A stretch of 64,000 bases of DNA from Microtetraspora malaysiensis (GCF_001528665.1 NZ_BBYJ01000005.1:186001-250000), one strand, 5' to 3'; positions 33,498 through 42,291 are shown, numbered from the stretch's first letter. Notes: generated by a model not told the origin, from the letters alone. Made by a program: numbers and translations.

Positions 33498-34004
33498 TCA
33501 GTGGCGCGTTGCGAGTCGTGGCCTGTCGTCGGTCGCCGTGCGCCGGGTGAAGTCCATGTGCCAGTTGGTGATCCAGGTCTGCCCGTCGTCGAGGGAGAAC
33601 GCCTGCTCCCAGTGGGCGCGGTCGGTGGTGATGCCGGACCAGATGAAGCGCGCCCTGATCTTGCGGCCGTTGTGTTCGTCGTCGCCGTGGAAGACGCCGG
33701 TGCCGTCCGCGCCGAAGCTGCCGGTGACGGGTGGGAAGAGGGTGCCGGTGCGCTTGCTGGCCCAGTACAGCGACCACTGTGCGGTCGCCGGGTTGAACAG
33801 CCGCAAGGTCAGCCCGGAAAAGCCCTTGGTCGGGAACTCGATCTCGTCGAAGCTGGCGGCGCCGTCGAAGTGGCAGGAGGCGCGGGTGATGCCGGGGAAC
33901 TCCTCCCAACGGTCGTCGCCCTCCGTCGGGTCGAGGAAGTCCTTGCGCCAGCGGTTGGCGACGTCGTAGGTGCCGGTGAAGAACGCGAAGTCGTTGTTCG
34001 TCAT
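33498..34004 (-). CDS. DUF1579-like heme/lipocalin-type barrel protein
   Basis: A 168-residue protein of predicted beta-barrel character: FAFFTGTYDVANRWRKDFLD, ASCHFDGAASFDEIEFPTKG, LTLRLFNPATAQWSLYWASK, PPVTGSFGADGTGVFHGDDE and WEQAFSLDDGQTWITNWHMD. This is the conserved pattern of DUF1579-related proteins found beside WYL regulators in actinomycetes. No catalytic motif is visible. Divergent from the WYL regulator at 34070 with a clean palindrome between, so it is probably that regulator's target. The family name is my best match, not certain. Confidence 0.65.
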   Translation of the reverse strand: MTNNDFAFFTGTYDVANRWRKDFLDPTEGDDRWEEFPGITRASCHFDGAASFDEIEFPTKGFSGLTLRLFNPATAQWSLYWASKRTGTLFPPVTGSFGADGTGVFHGDDEHNGRKIRARFIWSGITTDRAHWEQAFSLDDGQTWITNWHMDFTRRTATDDRPRLATRH

Positions 34005-34028
34005 GCCGCAGACGCTAGGACCGGTCCC

Positions 34029-34045
34029 CTGACATCCCGTGTCAG
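34029..34045. promoter_or_regulatory. operator palindrome for the WYL regulator
   Basis: CTGACA (34029-34034), TCCCG, TGTCAG (34040-34045): a perfect 6-base dyad with a 5-base spacer in the 65-base gap between the DUF1579-like gene and the divergent WYL regulator gene. Binding by the neighbouring YafY-type protein is inferred. Confidence 0.55.
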
Positions 34046-34069
34046 TGGATCGGCCGTAGATTTCCGGCC

Positions 34070-35044
34070 ATGCGCGCCGGTCGACTCCTCTCGCTTCTGC
34101 TCCTGCTGCAAAACCGCGGCCGGATGACCGCCGATGAGTTGGCGGCGGCGCTCGAGGTGTCGGTGCGTACGGTGTACCGGGATGTGCAGGCGCTGATCGC
34201 GGCGGGCGTGCCGGTCTACGGCGAGGCGGGGCACGCGGGCGGCTACGCCCTGCTCGACGGCTACCGCACGCGGCTGACCGGGCTGACCGCGGCCGAGGCG
34301 CAGGCTCTGCCCCTGGCCGGTCTCCCCGGGCCGGCGGCCGAGCTGGGGATGGGCTCGGTCCTGGCAGCGGCCGAGCTCAAGCTCGAGGCGGCCCTGCCGG
34401 TCGCGCTGCAGGAGCAGGTCCGGCGGATCCGTGAGTGCTTCCACCTCGACGCCCCGGGCTGGTACCGGCAGGCGGACGAGGTGCCGCATCTTCCGGCGGT
34501 GGCGGCCGCGGTGTGGGAGCGGCGGGCCATCCGCGTGCGCTACCGCCGATGGCAAGCCCCGCAGGTGGTTGAGCGGCGTCTGGAGCCCTACGGGATCGTG
34601 CTCAAGGCCGGACGCTGGTACACCGTCGCCCGTGCCGGCGATGACCTGCGCACCTACCGGATCGGGCAGATCCTTGACCTGGAGCCGCTGGAAGAGGTGT
34701 TCGACCCACCTGTCCGTTTCGACCTGGCTCGTCACTGGCAGGCCCATACGGCGCGGCTGCAGGAGCGGCTGTGGCAGGGCGAAGCGGAGATACGCATCTC
34801 ACCGGTCGGCATCACCCGCCTCCAGGACGTCACGGCGCAGGCGGTGCTCGATGGCGTGAACCAAGGAAAGCCGGAGCCCGGCGGGTGGCGCCGGGCCGTC
34901 ATCCCCATCGAGAGCCTCGACCACGCGGAGGCAGAGCTGCTGCGGCTGGGCCCGGAGGTGGAGGTGCTCGCGCCGCCGGAGCTTCGGGAGCGCGTCGCCG
35001 CATCGGCACGGGCCACGGCGACGCTCTACAACGGGGAGATCTAG
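34070..35044 (+). CDS. YafY/WYL-domain transcriptional regulator
   Basis: A 324-residue regulator: N-terminal HTH_11 (MRAGRLLSLLLLLQNRGRMT, ADELAAALEVSVRTVYRDVQ), then the WYL domain (IRVRYRRWQAPQVVERRLEP, YGIVLKAGRWYTVARAGDDL, RTYRIGQILDLEPLEEVFDP) and a WCX C-terminal part. WYL domains bind nucleic acid or small ligands. The TAG stop at 35042-35044 lies exactly at the junction with the MITE-like element, so the last base of the stop may belong to that insertion. Divergent from the DUF1579-like gene. Confidence 0.92.
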   Translation: MRAGRLLSLLLLLQNRGRMTADELAAALEVSVRTVYRDVQALIAAGVPVYGEAGHAGGYALLDGYRTRLTGLTAAEAQALPLAGLPGPAAELGMGSVLAAAELKLEAALPVALQEQVRRIRECFHLDAPGWYRQADEVPHLPAVAAAVWERRAIRVRYRRWQAPQVVERRLEPYGIVLKAGRWYTVARAGDDLRTYRIGQILDLEPLEEVFDPPVRFDLARHWQAHTARLQERLWQGEAEIRISPVGITRLQDVTAQAVLDGVNQGKPEPGGWRRAVIPIESLDHAEAELLRLGPEVEVLAPPELRERVAASARATATLYNGEI

Positions 35045-35046
35045 GA

Positions 35047-35198
35047 GTGTCTGACAAATGCTGCCCGTAGCGAGCGCGGATCCAGATGGATGCATCGCAA
35101 GGCGGAGGAGGAGGCCGTAGCGGAGCCTACGGCCGACGACGACAACGCAGCGAGGCGCCGTCTGGGCCGCGCGCAGCAGGGCTTGATTTGTCAGACAC
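35047..35198. mobile_element. 152-base MITE-like element
   Basis: Perfect 13-base terminal inverted repeats, GTGTCTGACAAAT (35047-35059) and ATTTGTCAGACAC (35186-35198), enclose a GC-rich interior that is itself nearly palindromic. The central hairpin is GCCGTAG (35114-35120) / CTACGGC (35127-35133), and the outer arms CCAGATGGATGCATCGC and its imperfect complement near 35150-35170 pair around it. CTA stands directly outside both ends if the element is taken as 35044-35201 (35041-35043 and 35202-35204), a possible 3-base target duplication. There is no coding capacity. A collapsed relative is at 18962-18998. It sits between the WYL gene and the lipoprotein gene. Confidence 0.7.
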
Positions 35199-35271
35199 GA
35201 CCTAGCGCCTGGATCGCCGTGCTCCGTCCCTCTAACGTTCCTCCATCGACATGGACGCCCCAGGAGATGCA

Positions 35272-36522
35272 ATGAACGCTGCCGAACTCCCAAAGCCGGG
35301 CAAGCCGCGGCGAGTTGCCGTAGCGGCGGGCGTGGTGGTCACGGTGGTGGTCCTGACCGGCTGCCAGTCCGTTCGGCGGCCTGCCACGGCACCGTCAGCG
35401 GGATCGTCCCCCGTGGCGACCGCGGCCACGATCGGGAAGACGCCTGCCGGGGTGGAGCCGGTCGTCGCCGCTGGTCCGCCATGGCGAATCGCACATGAGC
35501 ACGACTACGGCGAGTTCGACTCGATGAATGTCGGGGTCATGGTCGGCTCGGCGGAAGGATGGGCGTTCGGCCAGACCAATGTGGGTGACGAGCTGGAGCC
35601 GCAGTTCCCCGTGACGCTGCGCTGGGATGGGGCATCGTGGCGCACGGTCCGGCTCCCGGGCAAGTTCGAGGGCGCGTTTCTGTCCGCAAGTGGCTCGTCA
35701 CGGACCGACGTCTGGGCTGTGTCCAGCTCCGAGACCGGATTCGCCAATGTGCTCCGCTTCGATGGTCGCCGGTGGACGCTCGCCCGCCGGGTCCAGCAGG
35801 ACGTGAGCGGCGTGCAGGCCGTCGGCCGCCACCGGGTATGGCTGTTCGGCGGCTACGTCGGGGACACCTGGTTCTTCGACGACGGCAACTGGCGGCGGGT
35901 GCGGTTACCGCTCCGGGTCACCGCGACGAGCGCCGCTTCCGAAGAGGATGTGTGGGCCATCGGCTGGCGTGATGATGCCGGCGGGGATCGGGCGGCGGTT
36001 GCCCACTTCGACGGTCGAACCTGGGGGACCGTGTCCCTTGGTTCCGCATTCGGCTCGCCCAACGATCAGGCGTTCACCCAGTTCACCAGCGTGCACGCCG
36101 CGGCAAGGGATGACGTCTGGGTCTTCGGAACGCAAACCGGGCCAAGCACCGACCACACGGGCGAGGGCGCCTCCGACGGGCAGGAGATTCCCGTTGCCGC
36201 GCGCTGGAACGGTCGCCTCTGGAGCCAGGTCCCGGTGCCGCACGGCTGGCAGCTGGGTGCGGTGATCGGCGGTACGCGCGGTGCCGTTCACGTGGCCGCG
36301 ACAAAGATGGATCAGGAGGGAAACGCAGACTATTCAGCGGTGCTTTCTCGCCGGGAAGACGGCTCCTGGACCATCTCCAACCTTCCGCACCCCCCGGGTG
36401 CAAAACCGTTCCTGTCCTCCTTCGCGCGGGTGGCCGCGACCGGAGAGCTCTACGGATTCGGCTTCATCGAGACGGACGACGGTGATCGCACGTCCGCCAT
36501 CTTCGTCTCGGACGCGTCCTGA
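35272..36522 (+). CDS. secreted lipoprotein with beta-propeller-like repeats
   Basis: A 416-residue protein. An N-terminal signal with lipobox VVVTVVVLTGCQS (lipidated Cys) is followed by a Ser/Thr/Pro linker and then at least five repeated strands with the motif D-V-W-A/V-F/V: RTDVWAVSSSETGFANVLRF, GRHRVWLFGGYVGDTWFFDD, EEDVWAIGWRDDAGG and ARDDVWVFGTQTGPS, each followed by a W-x-G/R-x-x-W strand. This suggests a kelch- or sialidase-like propeller on the outer face of the membrane. ATG 35272 is preceded by AGGAG. No enzymatic residues recognised; ligand-binding is a guess. Confidence 0.75.
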   Translation: MNAAELPKPGKPRRVAVAAGVVVTVVVLTGCQSVRRPATAPSAGSSPVATAATIGKTPAGVEPVVAAGPPWRIAHEHDYGEFDSMNVGVMVGSAEGWAFGQTNVGDELEPQFPVTLRWDGASWRTVRLPGKFEGAFLSASGSSRTDVWAVSSSETGFANVLRFDGRRWTLARRVQQDVSGVQAVGRHRVWLFGGYVGDTWFFDDGNWRRVRLPLRVTATSAASEEDVWAIGWRDDAGGDRAAVAHFDGRTWGTVSLGSAFGSPNDQAFTQFTSVHAAARDDVWVFGTQTGPSTDHTGEGASDGQEIPVAARWNGRLWSQVPVPHGWQLGAVIGGTRGAVHVAATKMDQEGNADYSAVLSRREDGSWTISNLPHPPGAKPFLSSFARVAATGELYGFGFIETDDGDRTSAIFVSDAS

Positions 36523-36614
36523 TGCGAGTCCCGGCAGCCGCTGGCCGAGGGCCGCAGAAGTCGCGCTGTGTGATTTCCAACCGGGATAGAGTGGCATAAA
36601 ACACACTCGGATTC

Positions 36615-36722
36615 ATGGATCTGGCGATCATGCGGCTGCTCCGCTTCGCGGTCGGAGGCAAGTCCTGGCGGGCGGTCGCAGGAACGAACAGCACCTTTGA
36701 CGCTGGAGAACCACAGTCATGA
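36615..36722 (+). CDS. possible 35-residue leader ORF coupled to the cupin gene
   Basis: ATG 36615 opens a 35-codon frame (MDLAIMRLLRFAVGGKSW, then RAVAGTNSTFDAGEPQS) whose TGA overlaps the cupin ATG as ATGA (36719-36722). That is the coupling geometry used by real genes throughout this window. There is no clear ribosome-binding site, and the composition is not decisive. It could be a leader peptide or chance. Confidence 0.25.
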   Translation: MDLAIMRLLRFAVGGKSWRAVAGTNSTFDAGEPQS

Positions 36723-37168
36723 GTGACATCTCCGCCGGCAAGCAGGTCAGGATCGCACGCCGTGGCGCTCTCGAGGGCGACACGGCGCAGACACCCGGGC
36801 TCATCCGCGACGTCGCCTTCGACGCCCGCAACCCGGACGCGGCCCATCTGTCGGCATTCCTGAGCACCGTCAAGCCCGGCGCGGTGACTGGAGCGCACCA
36901 TCACGGGGACCAGGAGACCGTCCTTTACGTCGTCAGCGGCACGTCCCGGTTCCGATGGGGAGACCGGCTGGAGCACGTAGCCGAAGCGGGCCCCGGAGAT
37001 TTCGTGTTCGTCCCCTCCTACGTCGTTCACCAGGAGATCAACGCCTCCACCGAGTTTGAGACGGTCTGGGCGGTAGTGCGCTCCGGCGTGAACCCGGTGG
37101 TTGTCAATCTCCCGGAGCTCGACGCCTACATCGAGCATGCCGCGATCGAGTACACCGCTCCGCAATAG
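36719..37168 (+). CDS. single-domain cupin protein
   Basis: A 149-residue cupin: KPGAVTGAHHHGDQETVLYV (cupin motif 1, with H-H-H and E as metal ligands), SGTSRFRWGDRL, and PGDFVFVPSYVVHQEIN (motif 2, with the last His ligand). A metal-bound beta-barrel is expected. Specific reaction unknown. It could be a small-molecule dioxygenase or isomerase, or a sugar-binding protein. It ends before the AT-rich leader of the Mn-transporter operon and has no obvious partner. Confidence 0.85.
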   Translation: MSDISAGKQVRIARRGALEGDTAQTPGLIRDVAFDARNPDAAHLSAFLSTVKPGAVTGAHHHGDQETVLYVVSGTSRFRWGDRLEHVAEAGPGDFVFVPSYVVHQEINASTEFETVWAVVRSGVNPVVVNLPELDAYIEHAAIEYTAPQ

Positions 37169-37756
37169 ACCGCCATGTCGGGCGGCGGTGCTCACAAATG
37201 CCGTACTGCCGCCTTGATCCACGGTCGCACCAGCGGCCCGTCAAGGGCCTCTTCCGCCGGTTCGCCGATCACTGGCGCGTGGCGCGCGCCCGCCTCCGGG
37301 CGGCGGCCGTCGCCCTCCCCGCTTCCTGACCGATCGCCAGCCGTAAGACATGGCTATTTGTGATTATTCGGGCGAGTCTAAACGCCATGGGATGGCGTCC
37401 GGGGTCCGTCGGTGGCCTGTTCGGCCGCCAACTGTTCGGTCAATGAGTTCTCTCTCGCCGCTGTCTTTCGTGCGGCCTCGCATCCCGGCGAGGTGTTCTG
37501 CCAGCGCGATTGTTTGGACTTTGCCTTGTCAATGCTGGGTCGGCTATGTCCGGATTTGATGGGAATTATTAGGCAGAAGTGCCTCGTGTTGATTAATCGA
37601 CATTTATGGTCGCCTCGACGCTCGATAAGGCAATTATGGAGTGATCTTAGTTTCGTGCGCCCCTTTGTGGGGGCATTCATCCCCAGCGTCGCTACTTCGG
37701 CGGATCAAGTCATAGATGCTGTGATCAGTTTTAGTTATGCGATTTGGGGAGGGTTA
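37169..37756. other. 588-base AT-rich leader of the mntH-oxdC operon
   Basis: No gene is convincing here. From about 37350 the composition drops sharply: the three 60-base rows starting at 37561, 37621 and 37681 contain 28, 29 and 30 G+C, against roughly 42-45 in neighbouring genes. The stretch holds a near-palindrome GTTGATTAATCGAC (37588-37601) and a hairpin GCCCC/GGGGC (37659-37674). It may be a long regulated 5'UTR, an acquired segment, or both. I looked for a yybP-ykoY Mn riboswitch and did not see its conserved loop. Confidence 0.5.
37588..37601. promoter_or_regulatory. near-palindrome upstream of mntH
   Basis: GTTGATTAATCGAC is symmetric except for one base pair and lies in AT-rich DNA 156 bases before the mntH start. 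It could be a metalloregulator site (MntR- or Fur-like), but it does not match a consensus I can quote. Confidence 0.3.
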
Positions 37757-39028
37757 GTGAGTGTTCGTAGTACGGACGCGGACCGGCGGACAGGCACGCG
37801 TGCATCCGCCCGTAGGAGCGTCAGGATCGTGCCCATACTCGGGCCGGCTTTCGTCGCGGCGATCGCGTATGTGGATCCCGGCAACGTCGCCACCAACCTG
37901 ACGGCGGGGGCGACTCTCGGCTACACGCTGGTGTGGGTCGTCGTGGTGGCCAGCCTGGTGGCGATCCTGGTGCAGTTCCAGGCGGCCAAGCTCGGCATGG
38001 CGACCGGCCGGAGTCTGTCGGAGCTGTGCCGCCGAAGGTTCGGCAGGTGGGGCAGCCGTGTGCTGTGGCTGCAGGCCGAGATCGTCGTGCTGGCCACCGA
38101 CCTGGCCGAGTTCGTGGGCGCCGCGATCGGCCTGCACCTGCTGTTCGGGATGCCGGTCGCGGTTTCGGCCGGGGTGACCGCCGTGATGTCCCTGATGCTG
38201 CTTGAACTGCGGCGTCATGGGCGGACCCGCCCCTTTGAGCTGGCGAGCGCGGCGGTCCTGCTGCTGGTCGGCGCTGGATTCGGCTACGACATCGTCTTTG
38301 TGGGGCACCAGTCCGCCGGCGCGCTGGCCGCCGGATTGGTCCCGAATCTGGGCGGCGACGGGGCGTTGCTTCTGGCAATGGGCATCGTCGGCGCCACGGT
38401 TATGCCGCACGCCGTCTACCTCCACTCGGCACTGGTGCAGGGGCGCGGCGTCTCCACCCAGGCGGCCCGACGCCAACCGGCTCTGGTCCGCCGGATCCTG
38501 CGGCTGGACTGCTCGCTCGCGCTGGGCCTGGCCACGTTGGTCAACGTCTCGATGATCGCTCTGGGCGCCGGGCTCGGCGCGGCGACCGACGGCGCCTGGG
38601 CCGGTGACCTGGTGGCCGCGCACGGCGAACTGGCCAGCCGGATCGGCGGGGTCGCCGCCCTGGCGTTCGCCGTCACGCTGCTGTCGTCGGGGGTGTCTTC
38701 CGCCGGGATCGGCACACTGGCCGGCGACGTCGTGATGCACGGCTTTCTGGGCCGGCGGGTGCCCGTGTACGTGCGGCGGGTCATCACCATGGCCCCGGCG
38801 GTGCTGGCCCTGCTGGCCGGCGCACCCTTGACCGGACTGCTGATCCTCAGCCAGGTGGTCATCTCCCTCGGCGTGCCCGTCGCGCTGTTCCTGCTGGTCT
38901 ATTTCTGCCGGGACCGCACGCTCATGGGCCCGCTGGCCAACGCCCCGCTCACCACCGCGATCGCGGCCACCGCCGCGGCCGTGGTCGCCCTGCTGGCCTG
39001 CTCCCTGCCCCTCGCCCTGCTGTTCTGA
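37757..39028 (+). CDS. mntH: Nramp family Mn2+/divalent metal transporter
   Basis: A 423-residue Nramp transporter with about 11 membrane helices. The metal-site motifs are intact: DPGNVATNL in helix 1 and MPHAVYLHSALV in helix 6; helix 6's Met favours Mn2+/Fe2+ over Ca2+/Mg2+. The GTG at 37757, preceded by GGGGAGGG, is the start. An earlier in-frame ATG (37412) would add 115 residues of non-family sequence through AT-rich DNA and is rejected. First gene of an operon with a small membrane protein and oxalate decarboxylase, an enzyme that needs Mn. Confidence 0.92.
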   Translation: MSVRSTDADRRTGTRASARRSVRIVPILGPAFVAAIAYVDPGNVATNLTAGATLGYTLVWVVVVASLVAILVQFQAAKLGMATGRSLSELCRRRFGRWGSRVLWLQAEIVVLATDLAEFVGAAIGLHLLFGMPVAVSAGVTAVMSLMLLELRRHGRTRPFELASAAVLLLVGAGFGYDIVFVGHQSAGALAAGLVPNLGGDGALLLAMGIVGATVMPHAVYLHSALVQGRGVSTQAARRQPALVRRILRLDCSLALGLATLVNVSMIALGAGLGAATDGAWAGDLVAAHGELASRIGGVAALAFAVTLLSSGVSSAGIGTLAGDVVMHGFLGRRVPVYVRRVITMAPAVLALLAGAPLTGLLILSQVVISLGVPVALFLLVYFCRDRTLMGPLANAPLTTAIAATAAAVVALLACSLPLALLF

Positions 39029-39063
39029 GCTGTTCCGACCCGATCCCGCCACCGAGGTGACCG

Positions 39064-39384
39064 ATGCCAGCGCAGAGCGACCATCACCGGACCGATCCCA
39101 TCCGTACCGCCGCCCGTGGGCCGGAGCACGGCCCTGCGACGCCGGTCGGCATCCCGGTCTCCATCTCACGGACCCGGATCAAGCTGGTCGCCCTGGCCCT
39201 GCTCGCCGCGGCGGCACCCGTCGTCGACACCCCGGAGTGGCTCACGGTGGCACTGACGCTCATGTGCCTCGCCGTACCGCCGGCCGTGGCGGCACTGGGG
39301 GGCGCGGACCTCGTCCGCGAACTGTTCCTGCTGCCGCCGCGACCGATCCCATCCGCATCGACCCGAAAGGACGATCACCTATGA
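39064..39384 (+). CDS. small two-helix membrane protein between mntH and oxdC
   Basis: A 106-residue protein with a polar N-terminus (about 40 residues) and two predicted membrane helices: IKLVALALLAAAAPVVD and WLTVALTLMCLAVPPAVAAL. ATG 39064 follows GAGGTGACC. Its TGA overlaps the oxdC ATG (39381-39384), so it is coupled to the decarboxylase. No family recognised. Position suggests a membrane partner of Mn uptake or oxalate/formate handling; that is inference. Confidence 0.65.
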   Translation: MPAQSDHHRTDPIRTAARGPEHGPATPVGIPVSISRTRIKLVALALLAAAAPVVDTPEWLTVALTLMCLAVPPAVAALGGADLVRELFLLPPRPIPSASTRKDDHL

Positions 39385-40535
39385 CCAAGCCCATGCAGCC
39401 GCAACAGCGCATCCCGCATCCGCAGCGCGACGGCAAGGGTGGCCTGGACACCGGGCCCCGCAACGTCGAACTGGACCTGCAGAACCCCGACCTGCTCGTG
39501 CCGCCGGAGACCGATCACGGCACCGTTCCCAACATGAAGTTCTCCTTCTCCATGGCGCACACCCGCATCGAGGAGGGCGGCTGGACGCGCGAGGTCACCC
39601 AGCGGGAGCTGCCGATCGCCACCACGTTGGCCGGTGTGGACATGAAGCTCAACCCCGGCGCCTACCGCGAGCTGCACTGGCACAAGGAGGCGGAGTGGGG
39701 GTACGTGCTGGAGGGGAGTTGCCGCATCGGCGCCGTCGACCAGGAGGGCCGCAACTTTCTCGACGACGTGCAGAAGGGCGATCTGTGGTTCTTTCCCAAG
39801 GGGGTGCCGCACTACATCCAGGCGCTGGAGGAGGGCGTGGAGTTCCTGCTGGTCTTCGACGACGGCGGATTCTCCGAGAACTCCACCTTCATGATGAGCG
39901 ACTGGTTCGCGCACACCCCCAAGAACATCCTTGCCAAGAACTTCGGCTGGACGCCGCAGCAGATGGCCAACATGCCGGAGAAGGAGAAGTACATCTTCCA
40001 GGGCCAGGTGCCGCCTGCCCTGGACTCCGACCGGATCGTCAGCCCTACCGGCGACGTGCCCAGCACGTTCAAGCACCGGATGCTCGCACAGCCGGCGCAG
40101 CGGTTCTCCGGCGGGACCGTCCGCATCGTCGACTCCACGATCTTCAAGGCGGCCACCAGCATCTCCGCCGCGCTCGTGGAGGTCGAGCCCGGCGGCCTGC
40201 GCGAGCTGCACTGGCACCCGACCGACGACGAGTGGCAGTACTACATCTCCGGTTTCGGGCGGATGGGGGTGTTCGCCAGCTCGGGGCTGGCCCGCACATT
40301 CAACTTCCAGGCGGGCGACGTCGGCTATGTGCCGTTCGCGTACGGGCACTACATCGAGAACCTGGGCAAGGAGCCACTGGTCTTCCTGGAGATGTTCCGC
40401 AACCCCCGGTTTGAGGACATCTCGGCCACCCAGTGGATGGCCAACCTGCCACCCCAGGTCAGCGCGGACACCATCAACATGCCCCGCTCCATGATCGAGG
40501 CGCTTCCGAAAGACAAGCGCCCCGTCATCGCCTGA
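39381..40535 (+). CDS. oxdC: oxalate decarboxylase (Mn bicupin)
   Basis: A 384-residue bicupin converting oxalate to formate and CO2. Both Mn sites align with Bacillus subtilis OxdC at a constant offset of four. Site 1 is His99, His101, Glu105 and His144; site 2 is His277, His279, Glu284 and His323, with Glu337 matching Glu333. The lid reads S165-E-N-S-T, the form that directs decarboxylase rather than oxidase chemistry, with Glu166 as the proton donor. There is no secretion signal, so it acts in the cytoplasm, probably against acid and oxalate stress. Third gene of the mntH operon; strong terminator at 40562-40593. Confidence 0.96.
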   Translation: MTKPMQPQQRIPHPQRDGKGGLDTGPRNVELDLQNPDLLVPPETDHGTVPNMKFSFSMAHTRIEEGGWTREVTQRELPIATTLAGVDMKLNPGAYRELHWHKEAEWGYVLEGSCRIGAVDQEGRNFLDDVQKGDLWFFPKGVPHYIQALEEGVEFLLVFDDGGFSENSTFMMSDWFAHTPKNILAKNFGWTPQQMANMPEKEKYIFQGQVPPALDSDRIVSPTGDVPSTFKHRMLAQPAQRFSGGTVRIVDSTIFKAATSISAALVEVEPGGLRELHWHPTDDEWQYYISGFGRMGVFASSGLARTFNFQAGDVGYVPFAYGHYIENLGKEPLVFLEMFRNPRFEDISATQWMANLPPQVSADTINMPRSMIEALPKDKRPVIA

Positions 40536-40561
40536 ACCGATATGTCAGGGCGGCGTACGCG

Positions 40562-40593
40562 CCCCGGCCCAGGGTGTGTGTGCCCTGGGCCGG
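40562..40593. terminator. bidirectional terminator after oxdC
   Basis: A 12-base perfect stem, CCCGGCCCAGGG and its complement, around a TGTGTGTG loop. It lies 27 bases after the oxdC stop and 70 bases from the convergent response-regulator end. Confidence 0.75.
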
Positions 40594-40662
40594 GCCGAGA
40601 ACCTTCGGCGTCCGGGCTGATCCCCCGGTCGGCGGGAGCGGCCGGCGGTCCGTCGCTTCCGG

Positions 40663-41304
40663 TCAGCTGGGGGAGACGAAGCCCGACTCGTACGCGGAGA
40701 TCACCGCCTGGGTCCGGTCCCGGGCGTCGAGCTTGGCCAGCACGTTCCGCACGTGCGTCTTGACCGTCTCCGCTCCGACCACCAGCTCGGCCGCGATCTC
40801 ACCGTTGGACAGGCCACGCGTCATCAGGCGCAGCACGTCCGCCTCGCGCGCGGTGAGCCGGCCGATCCCCGGCACCGTGCGGCGGGCGCCGCGCGCGGCG
40901 GTCAGCGTCCTGATCGCGGCCGGGAAGAGCAGCGAGTCGCCCGACGCCACCAGCCGGATCGCGTGCACCAGTTCCTCCGGCCGGGCGCGCTTGAGCAGGA
41001 AGCCGCTCGCCCCCGCCCGCAGCGCCTCGTAGACGTAGTCGTCGTTCTCGAAGGTCGTGACGACCAGCACCTTGGGCGGCTCCTCCCCGGACAGGATCCT
41101 GCGGGTCGCCTGGATCCCGTCCACGGCGGGCATCCGCACGTCCATCAACACCAGGTCCGGCCGCGTCGCGCGGACGACCGACACCGCCTCGGCCCCATCC
41201 CGGGCCTCGCCCACGACGCTGAGTCCGGGCTCGGACTCAATGATGATCCGCAGGCCGGTACGGATCAGGTCCTCGTCGTCGACGATCACCACGCTCAACG
41301 TCAT
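40663..41304 (-). CDS. NarL/FixJ-type response regulator (orphan)
   Basis: A 213-residue two-component regulator. Receiver 1-120 with acidic pocket VVIVDDED, phosphoacceptor Asp in LVLMDVRMPAVDG (Asp54), VVTTFENDDYVYEAL and the Lys of GFLLKRARPEEL. LuxR-type HTH 148-210: LTAREADVLRLMTRGLSNGE, IAAELVVGAETVKTHVRNVL. No histidine kinase gene adjoins it. A kinase without its own regulator lies at 54146 (see the truncated regulator there), but a link between the two is speculative. Confidence 0.93.
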   Translation of the reverse strand: MTLSVVIVDDEDLIRTGLRIIIESEPGLSVVGEARDGAEAVSVVRATRPDLVLMDVRMPAVDGIQATRRILSGEEPPKVLVVTTFENDDYVYEALRAGASGFLLKRARPEELVHAIRLVASGDSLLFPAAIRTLTAARGARRTVPGIGRLTAREADVLRLMTRGLSNGEIAAELVVGAETVKTHVRNVLAKLDARDRTQAVISAYESGFVSPS

Positions 41305-41348
41305 GGCCCAACCCTAGAACGCTGCCAACCGTCGCCCGGTCGGGCCGC

Positions 41349-42209
<861 letters not shown>

Positions 42210-42276
42210 CGAAATATGCCCTTCGTGTGGGGATGGTGGGGAACGGCCGGCGGCGCCGACCTCCACTCACCCTATG

Positions 42277-42291
42277 CTTTCTAATCGAAAG
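42277..42291. promoter_or_regulatory. HxlR-type operator dyad
   Basis: CTTTC (42277-42281), TAATC, GAAAG (42287-42291) lies in the 127-base AT-richer gap between the QorB-like gene and the divergent HxlR gene. It is a likely autoregulatory site. Confidence 0.45.

Noticed and set aside
37412-37756. 115-residue N-terminal extension of MntH, and a 100-codon minus-strand frame at 37378-37680
   Set aside because: Both lie in AT-rich leader DNA, lack ribosome-binding sites and show no transporter or other family pattern; the Nramp fold starts cleanly at GTG 37757.
37561-37756. Mn2+ (yybP-ykoY) riboswitch upstream of mntH
   Set aside because: The conserved loop sequences of that class were not found by eye; only a generic hairpin and near-palindrome are present. 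A covariance search would settle it.
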